Assembly: GCF_020181595.1 (NCBI RefSeq)
Contig: NZ_CP084028.1
Location: forward strand, 3,235,889 to 3,299,888
Origin: [Mycobacterium] vasticus
GTDB lineage: Bacteria > Actinomycetota > Actinomycetes > Mycobacteriales > Mycobacteriaceae
Reading direction: 5' to 3'
DNA length: 64,000 bases
Below are positions 10,028-17,237 of the stretch, in pieces. Position 1 is the first letter of the stretch; each line of letters opens with the position of its first letter. Made by a program: the position numbers and the translations under genes. The notes under the pieces were generated by a model, which was not told the origin of the DNA, ran no database searches, and was given only the letters and a program-made list of their open reading frames with translations.

Positions 10028-10641
10028 TGCCGCAGGGACAACCGTTGATGGTGCCCGACGACAACCTGACCACCCGGCAGCGCCGTAACCGTCCGCTGCT
10101 GATGGTGCACACCGGCGACGGCAAGGGGAAGTCCACCGCCGCGTTCGGGATGGCGCTACGCGGATGGAGCCAGGGCTTCGACATCGGTGTCTTCCAGTTC
10201 GTGAAATCGGCCAAGTGGCGAGTCGGTGAGCAGACCGTGCTGGAACGCCTTGGCGCCCTGCATGATGAGACCGGTGAGGGCGGCTCGGTGCAGTGGCACA
10301 AGATGGGGTCGGGCTGGTCGTGGAGCCGCAAGGCCGGCGGCGTCGAGGATCACGCCGGCGACGCGCTGGCGGGGTGGAACGAGGTCAAGCAGCGTCTCGC
10401 CGCGCAGACCCATGACCTGTACGTGCTCGACGAGTTCACCTACCCGATCAACTGGGGCTGGGTGGATGCCGACGACGTCGTCGAGACGCTACGCAACCGG
10501 CCCGGGCATCAGCACGTGATGATCACCGGCCGTCGCGCCGACCCCCGGCTGGTCGAGATCGCCGACCTGGTCACCGAGATGACCAAGATCAAGCATCCGA
10601 TGGACGCCGGCCAGAAGGGTCAGCGCGGTATTGAGTGGTAG
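10027..10641 (+). CDS. cobO: Cob(I)yrinic acid a,c-diamide adenosyltransferase (CobO/BtuR type)
   Basis: The 204-residue enzyme transfers the 5'-deoxyadenosyl group of ATP to cobalt(I) corrinoids. It has the CobA/CobO-type P-loop HTGDGKGKSTAAFGMALR near residue 29, the FVKSAKWRVGEQ segment, LYVLDEFTYPINWGW, and the terminal KIKHPMDAGQKGQRGIEW. The N-terminal 25 residues form the usual polar arm. The ATG at 10027 overlaps the chelatase stop by one base. The downstream cobB-cobC gene starts five bases after its stop. Confidence 0.96.
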   Translation: MPQGQPLMVPDDNLTTRQRRNRPLLMVHTGDGKGKSTAAFGMALRGWSQGFDIGVFQFVKSAKWRVGEQTVLERLGALHDETGEGGSVQWHKMGSGWSWSRKAGGVEDHAGDALAGWNEVKQRLAAQTHDLYVLDEFTYPINWGWVDADDVVETLRNRPGHQHVMITGRRADPRLVEIADLVTEMTKIKHPMDAGQKGQRGIEW

Positions 10642-10645
10642 TGGC

Positions 10646-13009
10646 ATGGTTCATTCCCTCCCCCGCGTCGTCGTGGCCGCACCCGCCTCCGGACACGGCA
10701 AGACCACCGTGGCCGTCGGGTTGATGGCGGCCCTGGCCGCACGCGGACTGCGGGTCAGCGGGCACAAGGTCGGCCCGGACTACATCGATCCCGGCTATCA
10801 CGCGCTGGCGACCGGCCGTCCGGCCCGCAACCTGGATCCGTACCTGGTCGGCGCGGATCGGATCGTGCCGCTGCTGCTACAAGGCGCTGGAGGCGCCGAT
10901 TTGGTAAACATCGCCGTGATCGAAGGCGTGATGGGCCTTTTCGACGGCCGGCTCGGTTCCGACGGTGAGGCCTCCACCGCCCACGTCGCGGCACTGACCG
11001 CCAGTCCGGTGGTGTTGGTGGTCGACATCTCGCATGCCTCGCGGACCCACGCCGCGGTGGTAGCAGGCCTGGCCGGCTTCGACCCGGCGGTGCGGATCGC
11101 CGGGGTGGTGCTCAACAAGGCCGGCAGCGCTCGGCACGCCGACGAGGTGATCGCGGCATTGCGCCCCACCGGCATTCCGGTGCTCGGGGTGCTGCCCCGC
11201 CATGCCGATGTCGAGACGCCGTCGCGGCATCTCGGGTTGGTACCGGCCGCCGAACGCGACGAATCCGGCGCGGTGCTTCAGCGGTTGGCCCGGCTGATCG
11301 AGCAGCATGTGGACCTCGATGCGGTGGTGGCGGTGGCGCGGCAGGCGCCCGATCTGGTTGACACCGCGTGGGATCCGGGTGCGGAGGTGCGCGCTGCGTC
11401 GTCGGCCGGGCCGGTGGTGGCGGTCGCCGGTGGGCGGGCGTTCACGTTCGGCTACACCGAGACGTTCGAGCTGCTGCGCGCCGCGGGTTGCGAGGTGACC
11501 AGTTTCGATCCGCTCACCGACACCTGCCTGCCGGCCGGGACTGCCGGCATCTACCTGGGTGGCGGATTCCCCGAGGTGTACGCCGCTGAGCTGGCCGCCA
11601 ACACCGCATTGACTTCCGCGCTGCGGGCGGCGGTCGCGGCGGGGGTGCCGACGGTCGCCGAGTGCGGCGGCGTGGCCTACCTGTGCCGCACCGTCGGCGA
11701 CGCTGCCGGGGTGGGCGCACTGGCCGCGGACGCGGCGATGTCGCCGCGTCTGACCCTGGGTTATCGCACCGCCACCGCACCGGCCGACAACCTGTTGGCG
11801 CGAGCCGGCGATCAGGTTACCGGGCACGAATTCCACCGCACCCAAGTTACTTTCACAGGCCCGGTCGAGGCCGCCTGGCAGCTGCCGGGCGGGCCGGACG
11901 GTGTCGCGGGGCCGAGCCTGCACGCCTCGTACCTGCACACCCACTGGGCCGGCTACCCACGGCTGGCTCAGCGTTTCGCCGACGCGGTGCACGCCTACAC
12001 CGGCCCGGATCTGCAACATCACGGCGATGTCGAGGCCGGACCGCACCTCCTTGATTTCGCGGTGAACATCTACGCCGGCCCGCGTCCGGACTGGCTCGAT
12101 GCTGCGCTGCACGCCTCGCTCGACGACGCCGCCAGCTATCCGGACTCCTCGGCTGCTCGGGATGTTCTTGCCGCCCGGCACGGCCTCGCCGCCGCCGAGG
12201 TGCTGCCCACCGCGGGCGCCTCCGAGGCCTTCGATCTGGTGGCCCGGCTGCGAAAATGGCGGCGGCCGGTGGTGATCCACCCGCAGTACACCGGGCCGCA
12301 TGCCGCGCTGAACGCCGCCGGGCACACCGTCGACACACTGTTGTGCCGGCCGGACGACGGGTTCGCGCTGCACCCCGGCGAGGTTCCCGACGACGCCGAC
12401 CTCGTCGTCGTCGGCAACCCGACCAACCCCACCGGGGTCCTGCATCCGGCGCAGACACTGCTGCGGCTGCTGCGGCCCGGCCGGGTGGTGCTGGTCGACG
12501 AGGCGTTCCTCGACGCCATCCCGGGTGAGCCGGAAACCCTTTCCGGCCACCGGCATCCGGGCCTGTTGGTGAGCCGCAGCCTGACCAAGCACTGGTCGAT
12601 TCCGGGGGTGCGCGCCGGCTATCTGCTCGGCGACCCCGACCTGATCGCCGCTGCGGCCCGGCTGCAGATCCCATGGTCGGTGTCGACGCCGGCTTTGGCC
12701 GCCATGGTGTCCTGCTCGGATGAGCGGGCGTCGACCGAAAGCGATTGTCGGGCGCGACAATTGGCCTTGTGGAGCACTGAACTGAGCGACGAGCTCGCCG
12801 CCCGTGGCGTACCGTTCGTGGCGGGTCCCGCACCGTATCTGCTGGCCCGGGTCGGCGATGGCGTGCATGCGGCTTTGCGGGAGAACGGGATAGCGGTGCG
12901 GCGCTGCGACACGTTCCCGGGACTGGACGCCACCTGGGTGCGGATCGCGGTTCGTCCGCCCGAGCTGACCGCCCAGTTGCTGTCCGCCCTCGACCGGATA
13001 CTGCGGTGA
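10646..13009 (+). CDS. cobB: CobB-CobC fusion: cobyrinate a,c-diamide synthase and threonine-phosphate decarboxylase-like aminotransferase
   Basis: One open frame of 787 residues joins two enzymes. Residues 1-440 are CobB, the glutamine-dependent a,c-diamide synthase: P-loop VAAPASGHGKTTVAVG, EGVMGLFDGRLG, glutaminase cysteine in VAECGGVAYL, and the catalytic-histidine region YLHTHWAGYP. Residues about 450-787 are a class I PLP enzyme of the CobC/CobD type: HHGDVEAGPHLLDFAVNIYAGP, VVGNPTNPTGVLHP, VLVDEAFLD and the PLP lysine in SRSLTKHWSIPGVRAGY. That half would make the aminopropanol-phosphate arm from threonine phosphate. The ATG at 10646 is preferred over a TTG at 10631 that overlaps cobO. 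In M. tuberculosis the two proteins are encoded at separate loci. No stop or frameshift is visible at the junction. Confidence 0.93.
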   Translation: MVHSLPRVVVAAPASGHGKTTVAVGLMAALAARGLRVSGHKVGPDYIDPGYHALATGRPARNLDPYLVGADRIVPLLLQGAGGADLVNIAVIEGVMGLFDGRLGSDGEASTAHVAALTASPVVLVVDISHASRTHAAVVAGLAGFDPAVRIAGVVLNKAGSARHADEVIAALRPTGIPVLGVLPRHADVETPSRHLGLVPAAERDESGAVLQRLARLIEQHVDLDAVVAVARQAPDLVDTAWDPGAEVRAASSAGPVVAVAGGRAFTFGYTETFELLRAAGCEVTSFDPLTDTCLPAGTAGIYLGGGFPEVYAAELAANTALTSALRAAVAAGVPTVAECGGVAYLCRTVGDAAGVGALAADAAMSPRLTLGYRTATAPADNLLARAGDQVTGHEFHRTQVTFTGPVEAAWQLPGGPDGVAGPSLHASYLHTHWAGYPRLAQRFADAVHAYTGPDLQHHGDVEAGPHLLDFAVNIYAGPRPDWLDAALHASLDDAASYPDSSAARDVLAARHGLAAAEVLPTAGASEAFDLVARLRKWRRPVVIHPQYTGPHAALNAAGHTVDTLLCRPDDGFALHPGEVPDDADLVVVGNPTNPTGVLHPAQTLLRLLRPGRVVLVDEAFLDAIPGEPETLSGHRHPGLLVSRSLTKHWSIPGVRAGYLLGDPDLIAAAARLQIPWSVSTPALAAMVSCSDERASTESDCRARQLALWSTELSDELAARGVPFVAGPAPYLLARVGDGVHAALRENGIAVRRCDTFPGLDATWVRIAVRPPELTAQLLSALDRILR

Positions 13010-14001
13010 TACCGGCCCGGGCAGTCGGGCTGATGCTGGGCTACGCCGCCGATCGTGCCTTGGGTGATCCGCGGCGGCTGCATCCGGTCGCCGGATTCGG
13101 TACGTGCGCACAGTGGTTGGAGCAGCGGACCTATCGCGACAACCGGGCCGCCGGGGCCGTGCACGTGCTGGTGCTGGCCGGGGGCGCCACGGGACTGGCG
13201 TACCTCGCGGAGCGCCTGGCCCGGCATCCCGTGGCGCGCACCGCGCTCACCGCGGCGGTCACCTGGGCGGTGTTGGGCGGGCGTTCGCTGGAACGCGAGG
13301 CCGAGGCCGTGCATGCCTTCCTGGCCGACGGTGATCTCGAGTCGGCCCGGACCCGGGTGGGCAACCTGGTCGGCCGCGACACCGCGTCGTTGGGCCCGGA
13401 TGAGATCGCCCGCGCCGTGGTCGAATCCGTTGCGGAGAACTCCTCCGACGCGGTGGTGGCGTCATTGGTCTGGAGTGCAGCGGCCGGGGTTTCGGGCCTG
13501 GTGGCGCACCGCGCCGCCAACACGCTGGACGCGATGATCGGCCATCGCAATGCGCGTTACCACCGATTCGGCTGGGCCGCCGCTCGACTGGACGACCTGA
13601 TGGGTCTGCCCGCCTCGCGGATCAGCGGCGCCCTGACCGTTGCTGTGGGACCGGATCACGTTGGGGCACTGCGGGCGTGGCGACGCGATGCCCGTCATCA
13701 CCCCAGTCCCAACGCCGGTGTCGCCGAAGCTGCGTTCGCCGGTGCGCTGGGCGTGCAGCTGGGCGGGGTCAACATCTACTACGGGAACCGGCGCGAGGAG
13801 CGGGCGCTGATGGGCGATGGCCGGACGCCGGCACCGGCCGACATTCCCCGGACGACGCGACTGGCCCGACTGGTGGGCGCCGGGGCGATGTTGGTTGCGG
13901 TCGCCCTAGTGTTGGGGCATGCGTCTGTTGCCGATCGGTGTCCTTCTCACCGCCACCGCACTCGCAGCGGTGTGCTGTTCCAACAGCGCGGGCGCCGATG
14001 A
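13006..14001 (+). CDS. cobD: Adenosylcobinamide-phosphate synthase
   Basis: CobD/CbiB is the membrane enzyme that attaches the aminopropanol (phosphate) arm to adenosylcobyric acid. The 331-residue product contains the family motifs GYAADRALGDPRRLHPVAGFG at the start, LVGRDTASLGPDEIARAVVES, ENSSDAVVASLVWSA, RAANTLDAMIGHRNARYHRFGWAAARLDDL and HHPSPNAGVAEAAFAGALGVQLGG. Several hydrophobic segments are present. The GTG at 13006 overlaps the cobB-cobC stop (GTGA). The normal family end is near VAVALVLGHA. The last 28 residues are basic and low in similarity, and are encoded by DNA that is also the signal peptide of the next gene in another frame. Confidence 0.94.
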   Translation: MIPARAVGLMLGYAADRALGDPRRLHPVAGFGTCAQWLEQRTYRDNRAAGAVHVLVLAGGATGLAYLAERLARHPVARTALTAAVTWAVLGGRSLEREAEAVHAFLADGDLESARTRVGNLVGRDTASLGPDEIARAVVESVAENSSDAVVASLVWSAAAGVSGLVAHRAANTLDAMIGHRNARYHRFGWAAARLDDLMGLPASRISGALTVAVGPDHVGALRAWRRDARHHPSPNAGVAEAAFAGALGVQLGGVNIYYGNRREERALMGDGRTPAPADIPRTTRLARLVGAGAMLVAVALVLGHASVADRCPSHRHRTRSGVLFQQRGRR

Positions 14002-14692
14002 TCCGTCGCTAAACGGCAGGACATTCCTCTCGGTGCAGGTCGAGGGCGAGCGGATCCCCGGGGGCGGTCCCCTGGTCGTTGGTTTCGACAATGGCCGGAT
14101 CAGCGCCTATGCCGGGTGCAACCACGGCTCCGGGCCGGTCGACCTCGCCGACGGTGTGCTGGTCACCCGGTTGGCCGTCACCATGATGGCCTGCCCACCG
14201 CCCGTGGGAGACGCCGACCGCTGGATGACCGACCTGTTCGAAGCGCGACCTCACTGGACGCTGACCGGCGACACCCTCACCCTGGCCGGCGACGCCACCA
14301 CCGTCACACTGCGCGACAAAAAGGCAGTGACCCCCGACCGGTCCCTGACCGACACCACCTGGCTGGTGACCAGCCTCATCAGCCCGCAGTCGATCATGTC
14401 GTCGCTCGCCCTGGAGCAGGCCCACCCGACGCTGAGCATCGCCGCCGACGGCACGGTCACCGGCTGGACAGGATGCAATCGGATGACCGGCCGCGCCGAT
14501 CTTGCCGACGCCCCGGACGCGGTCGAGTTCGGCCCGCTCGCGGTCACCAGGATGGCCTGCCCGGACGGGTTGGGCGCCGTCGAGCAGGCGGTGCTTCGCG
14601 CGCTGAATGGGCGGGCGCACACCGCGATCGACGCCGACAAGCTCCAGCTGAAACGCGATGACGGCTACGGGCTGGTACTGCACGCGCAGTGA
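13919..14692 (+). CDS. Secreted META-domain (HslJ-like) protein, possible lipoprotein
   Basis: The 257-residue product starts with a signal peptide, MRLLPIGVLLTATALAAVCC, followed by a polar region. The cysteines near residue 19-20 sit in a weak lipobox, so lipidation is possible but not certain. Two META/HslJ-like repeats follow, each with the core glycine-cysteine-asparagine signature: AYAGCNHGSG near residue 63 and WTGCNRMTG near residue 185. HslJ-type domains are linked to envelope stress in other bacteria; the function here is unknown. The gene starts 83 bases inside cobD in a different frame, which implies co-transcription with the chelatase operon. Confidence 0.82.
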   Translation: MRLLPIGVLLTATALAAVCCSNSAGADDPSLNGRTFLSVQVEGERIPGGGPLVVGFDNGRISAYAGCNHGSGPVDLADGVLVTRLAVTMMACPPPVGDADRWMTDLFEARPHWTLTGDTLTLAGDATTVTLRDKKAVTPDRSLTDTTWLVTSLISPQSIMSSLALEQAHPTLSIAADGTVTGWTGCNRMTGRADLADAPDAVEFGPLAVTRMACPDGLGAVEQAVLRALNGRAHTAIDADKLQLKRDDGYGLVLHAQ

Positions 14693-14798
14693 GGCATCAG
14701 TATCGGTCTTGTCCCCAGTTGTGATTTCATCCACCGTCGCGGCCGATGCGGACTTTCGGCGCATCCGGGGAAGCGGGGACGGATCTAACGTCAGCCCC

Positions 14799-15098
14799 AT
14801 GCCCCCGCAATCCTGGGTGACGTTGATCGTCGGTGGTCTGGCCACCATCGGCGTCATCGCGACCTGGCAACAGAAGAACCGAGCCGACCGACGTAGCGAA
14901 TGGTGGCGACGCACATCCTGGGCTTTTGAGCGGACGTTCGCCGCGAATACGAGCCAGGCCCGTCTCGGCTGGTCCCTCCTGGCAACCCTGATGCGGTCTA
15001 AGCTGGCGACTGTTGACGACATCGACATCGTCCAGGTGATCGCCGAACACGGCACATTGGCCTATGTAGGCAAGGAGGACAGCCATGGCAGCCGATGA
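14799..15098 (+). CDS. Small single-pass membrane protein, unrecognised
   Basis: From the ATG at 14799 the product is 99 residues. An N-terminal hydrophobic segment, WVTLIVGGLATIGVIATW, is followed by a basic, tryptophan-rich stretch (QQKNRADRRSEWWRRTSW) and a soluble C-terminal half, so the protein is probably anchored with the C-terminus in the cytoplasm. A longer open frame reaches back to 14658 but has no clear coding signal there. The 3' end overlaps the following 50-codon gene by 14 bases. I recognise no family. Confidence 0.6.
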   Translation: MPPQSWVTLIVGGLATIGVIATWQQKNRADRRSEWWRRTSWAFERTFAANTSQARLGWSLLATLMRSKLATVDDIDIVQVIAEHGTLAYVGKEDSHGSR

Positions 15099-15237
15099 CA
15101 AGTCTGACGCCTCGCACCGCGAGGATTGCATGTCCGATCTCGAGATTGCCAAGGCCGCCGCCCGCGTCGCGGTCGAGGCCAGCAAGCGGACCGGCCGACC
15201 GGTCGACCCCAGAGTCAAGGAGCTCGCGGAGTCCTAA
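15085..15237 (+). CDS. Small acidic/basic 50-residue protein with strong ribosome-binding site
   Basis: The ATG at 15085 is preceded by AAGGAGGA six bases upstream, the best ribosome-binding site in the neighbourhood. The 50-residue product is soluble and helical in character, rich in alanine, lysine and arginine (DLEIAKAAARVAVEASKRTG), with one cysteine. It overlaps the membrane-protein gene before it by 14 bases and the convergent nitroreductase by 4 bases. I recognise no family; the paired layout suggests the two small products work together. Confidence 0.6.
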   Translation: MAADDKSDASHREDCMSDLEIAKAAARVAVEASKRTGRPVDPRVKELAES

Positions 15238-15650
15238 GACTCGCCCCTGATCAGCTCGACGACCGGAATCACCCGATCGGTGCGTTCCTGGTAGGTGGCG
15301 AAGCCGGGATAGCGTTCGGCCTGAATCGCATACAGCCGGTCGCGTTCGGCGCCGGTGATCTCTGCGGCGGTGACGGAATACGTTTCGGTCCCGACCTCGA
15401 CCGTGGCAGACGGAGTGGCCCGCAGATTGTGATACCAGCTCGGATGGCGATCACTACCTCCGTTCGAGGCGATCACGAAAATGCGGCCCCCCTCTGGCAG
15501 ATACATCATCGGGCTGATGCGCTGCTGTCCGGATTTCGCCCCGACGGTGGTCAGCAGCAGCACCGGTGCCCCTACGAACGGCCCGCCCAGTTTTCCACCG
15601 CTGCTGCGGAATTCAGCGATGTTGCGGGCGTTGAAATCCATCGGCTCCAT
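15234..15650 (-). CDS. Deazaflavin (F420)-dependent nitroreductase family protein
   Basis: The 138-residue product from the ATG at 15650 has the Ddn-family pattern: NARNIAEFRSSGGKLGG, the core APVLLLTTVGAKSGQQRISPMMYLPEGGRIFVIASNGG, and HPSWYHNLRATPSATVEV. These proteins bind coenzyme F420 and reduce quinones or nitro compounds, usually near the membrane. The open frame extends upstream to 15788, but that part is unlike the family and would overlap the next gene. The length matches small family members. The gene is convergent with the 50-residue protein gene. Confidence 0.88.
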   Translation of the reverse strand: MEPMDFNARNIAEFRSSGGKLGGPFVGAPVLLLTTVGAKSGQQRISPMMYLPEGGRIFVIASNGGSDRHPSWYHNLRATPSATVEVGTETYSVTAAEITGAERDRLYAIQAERYPGFATYQERTDRVIPVVELIRGES

Positions 15651-15661
15651 GACTGCTCCCC

Positions 15662-15952
15662 CTACTCGATGCCCACGAAGTGTTCGATCACCGGTGGGGA
15701 TTCGTAGAAATGGTGTAACAGCTCCCGCCACTGGGGGAATTCCGGCGACCTGCGGAACCCCTCGGTGTGCGCCTCCACGCTCTCCCACTGCACCAGCAGC
15801 AGATACAGGTTCGGCGACTCGACCGAACGGGACATCGATATCCCCAGGAATCCCGGTTGAGCCGCGATCAGCGGCCGGGCCTTGGCGTACGCGGCTTCGA
15901 ACTCGGCTTCGCTGCCCGGACGGATGGGTAGTACTCCATGCTCCACAATCAC
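15662..15952 (-). CDS. Antibiotic biosynthesis monooxygenase (ABM) domain protein
   Basis: The GTG at 15952 gives a 96-residue protein beginning VIVEHGVLPIRPGSEAEFEAAY, then QPGFLGISMSRSVESPNLYLLLVQWESVEAHTEGFRRSPEF, the beta-alpha-beta ABM ferredoxin-like fold. Such small dimers act as cofactor-independent monooxygenases or heme-degrading proteins; the substrate is unknown. A longer open frame upstream to 16222 is not ABM-like and is antisense to the next gene. The stop lies 12 bases before the start of the nitroreductase gene on the same strand, so the two are likely co-transcribed. Confidence 0.85.
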   Translation of the reverse strand: MIVEHGVLPIRPGSEAEFEAAYAKARPLIAAQPGFLGISMSRSVESPNLYLLLVQWESVEAHTEGFRRSPEFPQWRELLHHFYESPPVIEHFVGIE

Positions 15953-16073
15953 GCCTGCCAGTCTGCCGGATGCGGTGTGGCGAGCGTTACCACCCGGCCC
16001 ACTTGTCTGTGACCAACATGCACAGATATGTTGTCTGCAACCGAACGACACAGATAACTCGGGAGGCGCCGGT

Positions 16074-16520
16074 ATGGGTGCGATCGGGACGGCAGTCGTC
16101 TTCATCTGGTTGGGCATGGTCCTGGCGATCTCGTTCATCGAGGCGCCGTTGAAGTTCCGGGCGCCGGGGATCACCCTGCAGCTCGGGCTGGGTATCGGCC
16201 GGCTGGTGTTCCAGGCGCTCAACGTGGTCGAGATCGTGCTGGCCGCGCTCGTGCTCTACGCCGTCGCCACCGATCCCCCCGGATCGGTGCCGCTGGCGGC
16301 AGTCGGTGTCGCGGTCACGGTACTAGCGGTGCAGTCGGTGTTCATCCGTCCCCGGCTGCGCCGCCGCTCGGATGCGGTATTGGCCGCGCCGTCACAAGCA
16401 CCCGATGGGATGCGCAATCGCTCGTTCGCGCACTACGTGTATGCGGGCCTGGAAGTGGTCAAAGTTCCCGCGCTGCTGGCCGCGGGCATCACTCTGCAGG
16501 CCGGATCAGCCCTCGGCTGA
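16074..16520 (+). CDS. Four-helix integral membrane protein, unrecognised function
   Basis: The 148-residue product from the ATG at 16074 (GGGAGG lies about 8 bases upstream) has four hydrophobic segments: TAVVFIWLGMVLAISFIEAP, VFQALNVVEIVLAALVLYAV, LAAVGVAVTVLAVQSVFI, and a C-terminal VVKVPALLAAGITLQAG. Basic RPRLRRRSD follows the third helix. Motifs such as FIEAPLKFRAPG and HYVYAGLEVVK look conserved-protein-like, but I cannot assign a function. Its 3' end overlaps the convergent cobK by 15 bases. Confidence 0.75.
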   Translation: MGAIGTAVVFIWLGMVLAISFIEAPLKFRAPGITLQLGLGIGRLVFQALNVVEIVLAALVLYAVATDPPGSVPLAAVGVAVTVLAVQSVFIRPRLRRRSDAVLAAPSQAPDGMRNRSFAHYVYAGLEVVKVPALLAAGITLQAGSALG

Positions 16521-17237
16521 CACCCAGTCCAGGGCCTGCTGCACGTCGTGCACGGCCTGCACACCCACCGGGCGCGGCGGCCGGGCCACGATCACGATCG
16601 GCACTCCGAGTTCCGCGGCGGCCAGCATCTTCGGCCAGGTGTATTCACCGCCCGAGTCCTTAGTGACGACGACGTCGGCGCGGTGCTCGCCCAGCAGCGC
16701 CAGTTCACCCGCCAGCGCATACGGCCCGCGGTCGCTGACCACGGTCCAGCCCAGCGGCACGCTGATCGAGGGCGCCTGGACCACCCGCGCCAGTACCGCT
16801 GCGCCGGCCAGCGCCGGCACGTATGCCGCCAACTGCTGGCGCCCGATGGTCAGCACCGGCCGCCGGCCCAGCTCGGCCGCGCGCTCCGCCGCCTGCTCAT
16901 GCGAGTCCACCCAGTGCCAGGACGCACCGGCCGGTTCCGTCCAGCCGGGCCGCTCCAGTCGCAGCAGCGGCCGGCCGGCGGCGGCGCACGCCGCGGCGGC
17001 GTTGGCCGCCATCGTTGTCGCGAACGGATGGGTGGCGTCGACGACGACGTCGTAGTCGGCCAATGCCGCACGCAGACCGTCGATTCCGCCGAAGCCACCG
17101 ATGCGCACCGCGCCGGCCGGCAGCCGCGGATCGGCGACCCGGCCGGCCAGTGATGTCGTCACGTCGACGCCGGACGCCACCAGTTGCTCGGCCAGCGCCC
17201 GGGCTTCGGCGGTGCCGCCCAGCAGCAGCACCCGCAT
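16506..17237 (-). CDS. cobK: Precorrin-6A reductase
   Basis: CobK uses NADPH to reduce precorrin-6A (precorrin-6X) to precorrin-6B. The 243-residue product starts MRVLLLGGTAEARALAEQL, the nucleotide-binding loop. It continues with VRIGGFGGIDGLRAAL, VVDATHPFATTMAANAAAAC and the C-terminal DVVVTKDSGGEYTWPKMLAAAELGVPIVIVARP, all typical of CobK/CbiJ. Length is normal. Its ATG overlaps the cobQ stop by one base, so it is the last gene of the cobN-cobF-cobQ-cobK operon. Confidence 0.95.
   Translation of the reverse strand: MRVLLLGGTAEARALAEQLVASGVDVTTSLAGRVADPRLPAGAVRIGGFGGIDGLRAALADYDVVVDATHPFATTMAANAAAACAAAGRPLLRLERPGWTEPAGASWHWVDSHEQAAERAAELGRRPVLTIGRQQLAAYVPALAGAAVLARVVQAPSISVPLGWTVVSDRGPYALAGELALLGEHRADVVVTKDSGGEYTWPKMLAAAELGVPIVIVARPPRPVGVQAVHDVQQALDWVSAEG

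Noticed and set aside
10877..13111. 744-codon open frame antisense to the cobB-cobC gene
   Set aside because: Shadow of the coding strand with no domain signal.
15953..16073. TTGTCTG direct repeats and a TCTGTG/CACAGA pair before the four-helix membrane protein gene
   Set aside because: Too short and imperfect to call an operator with confidence.
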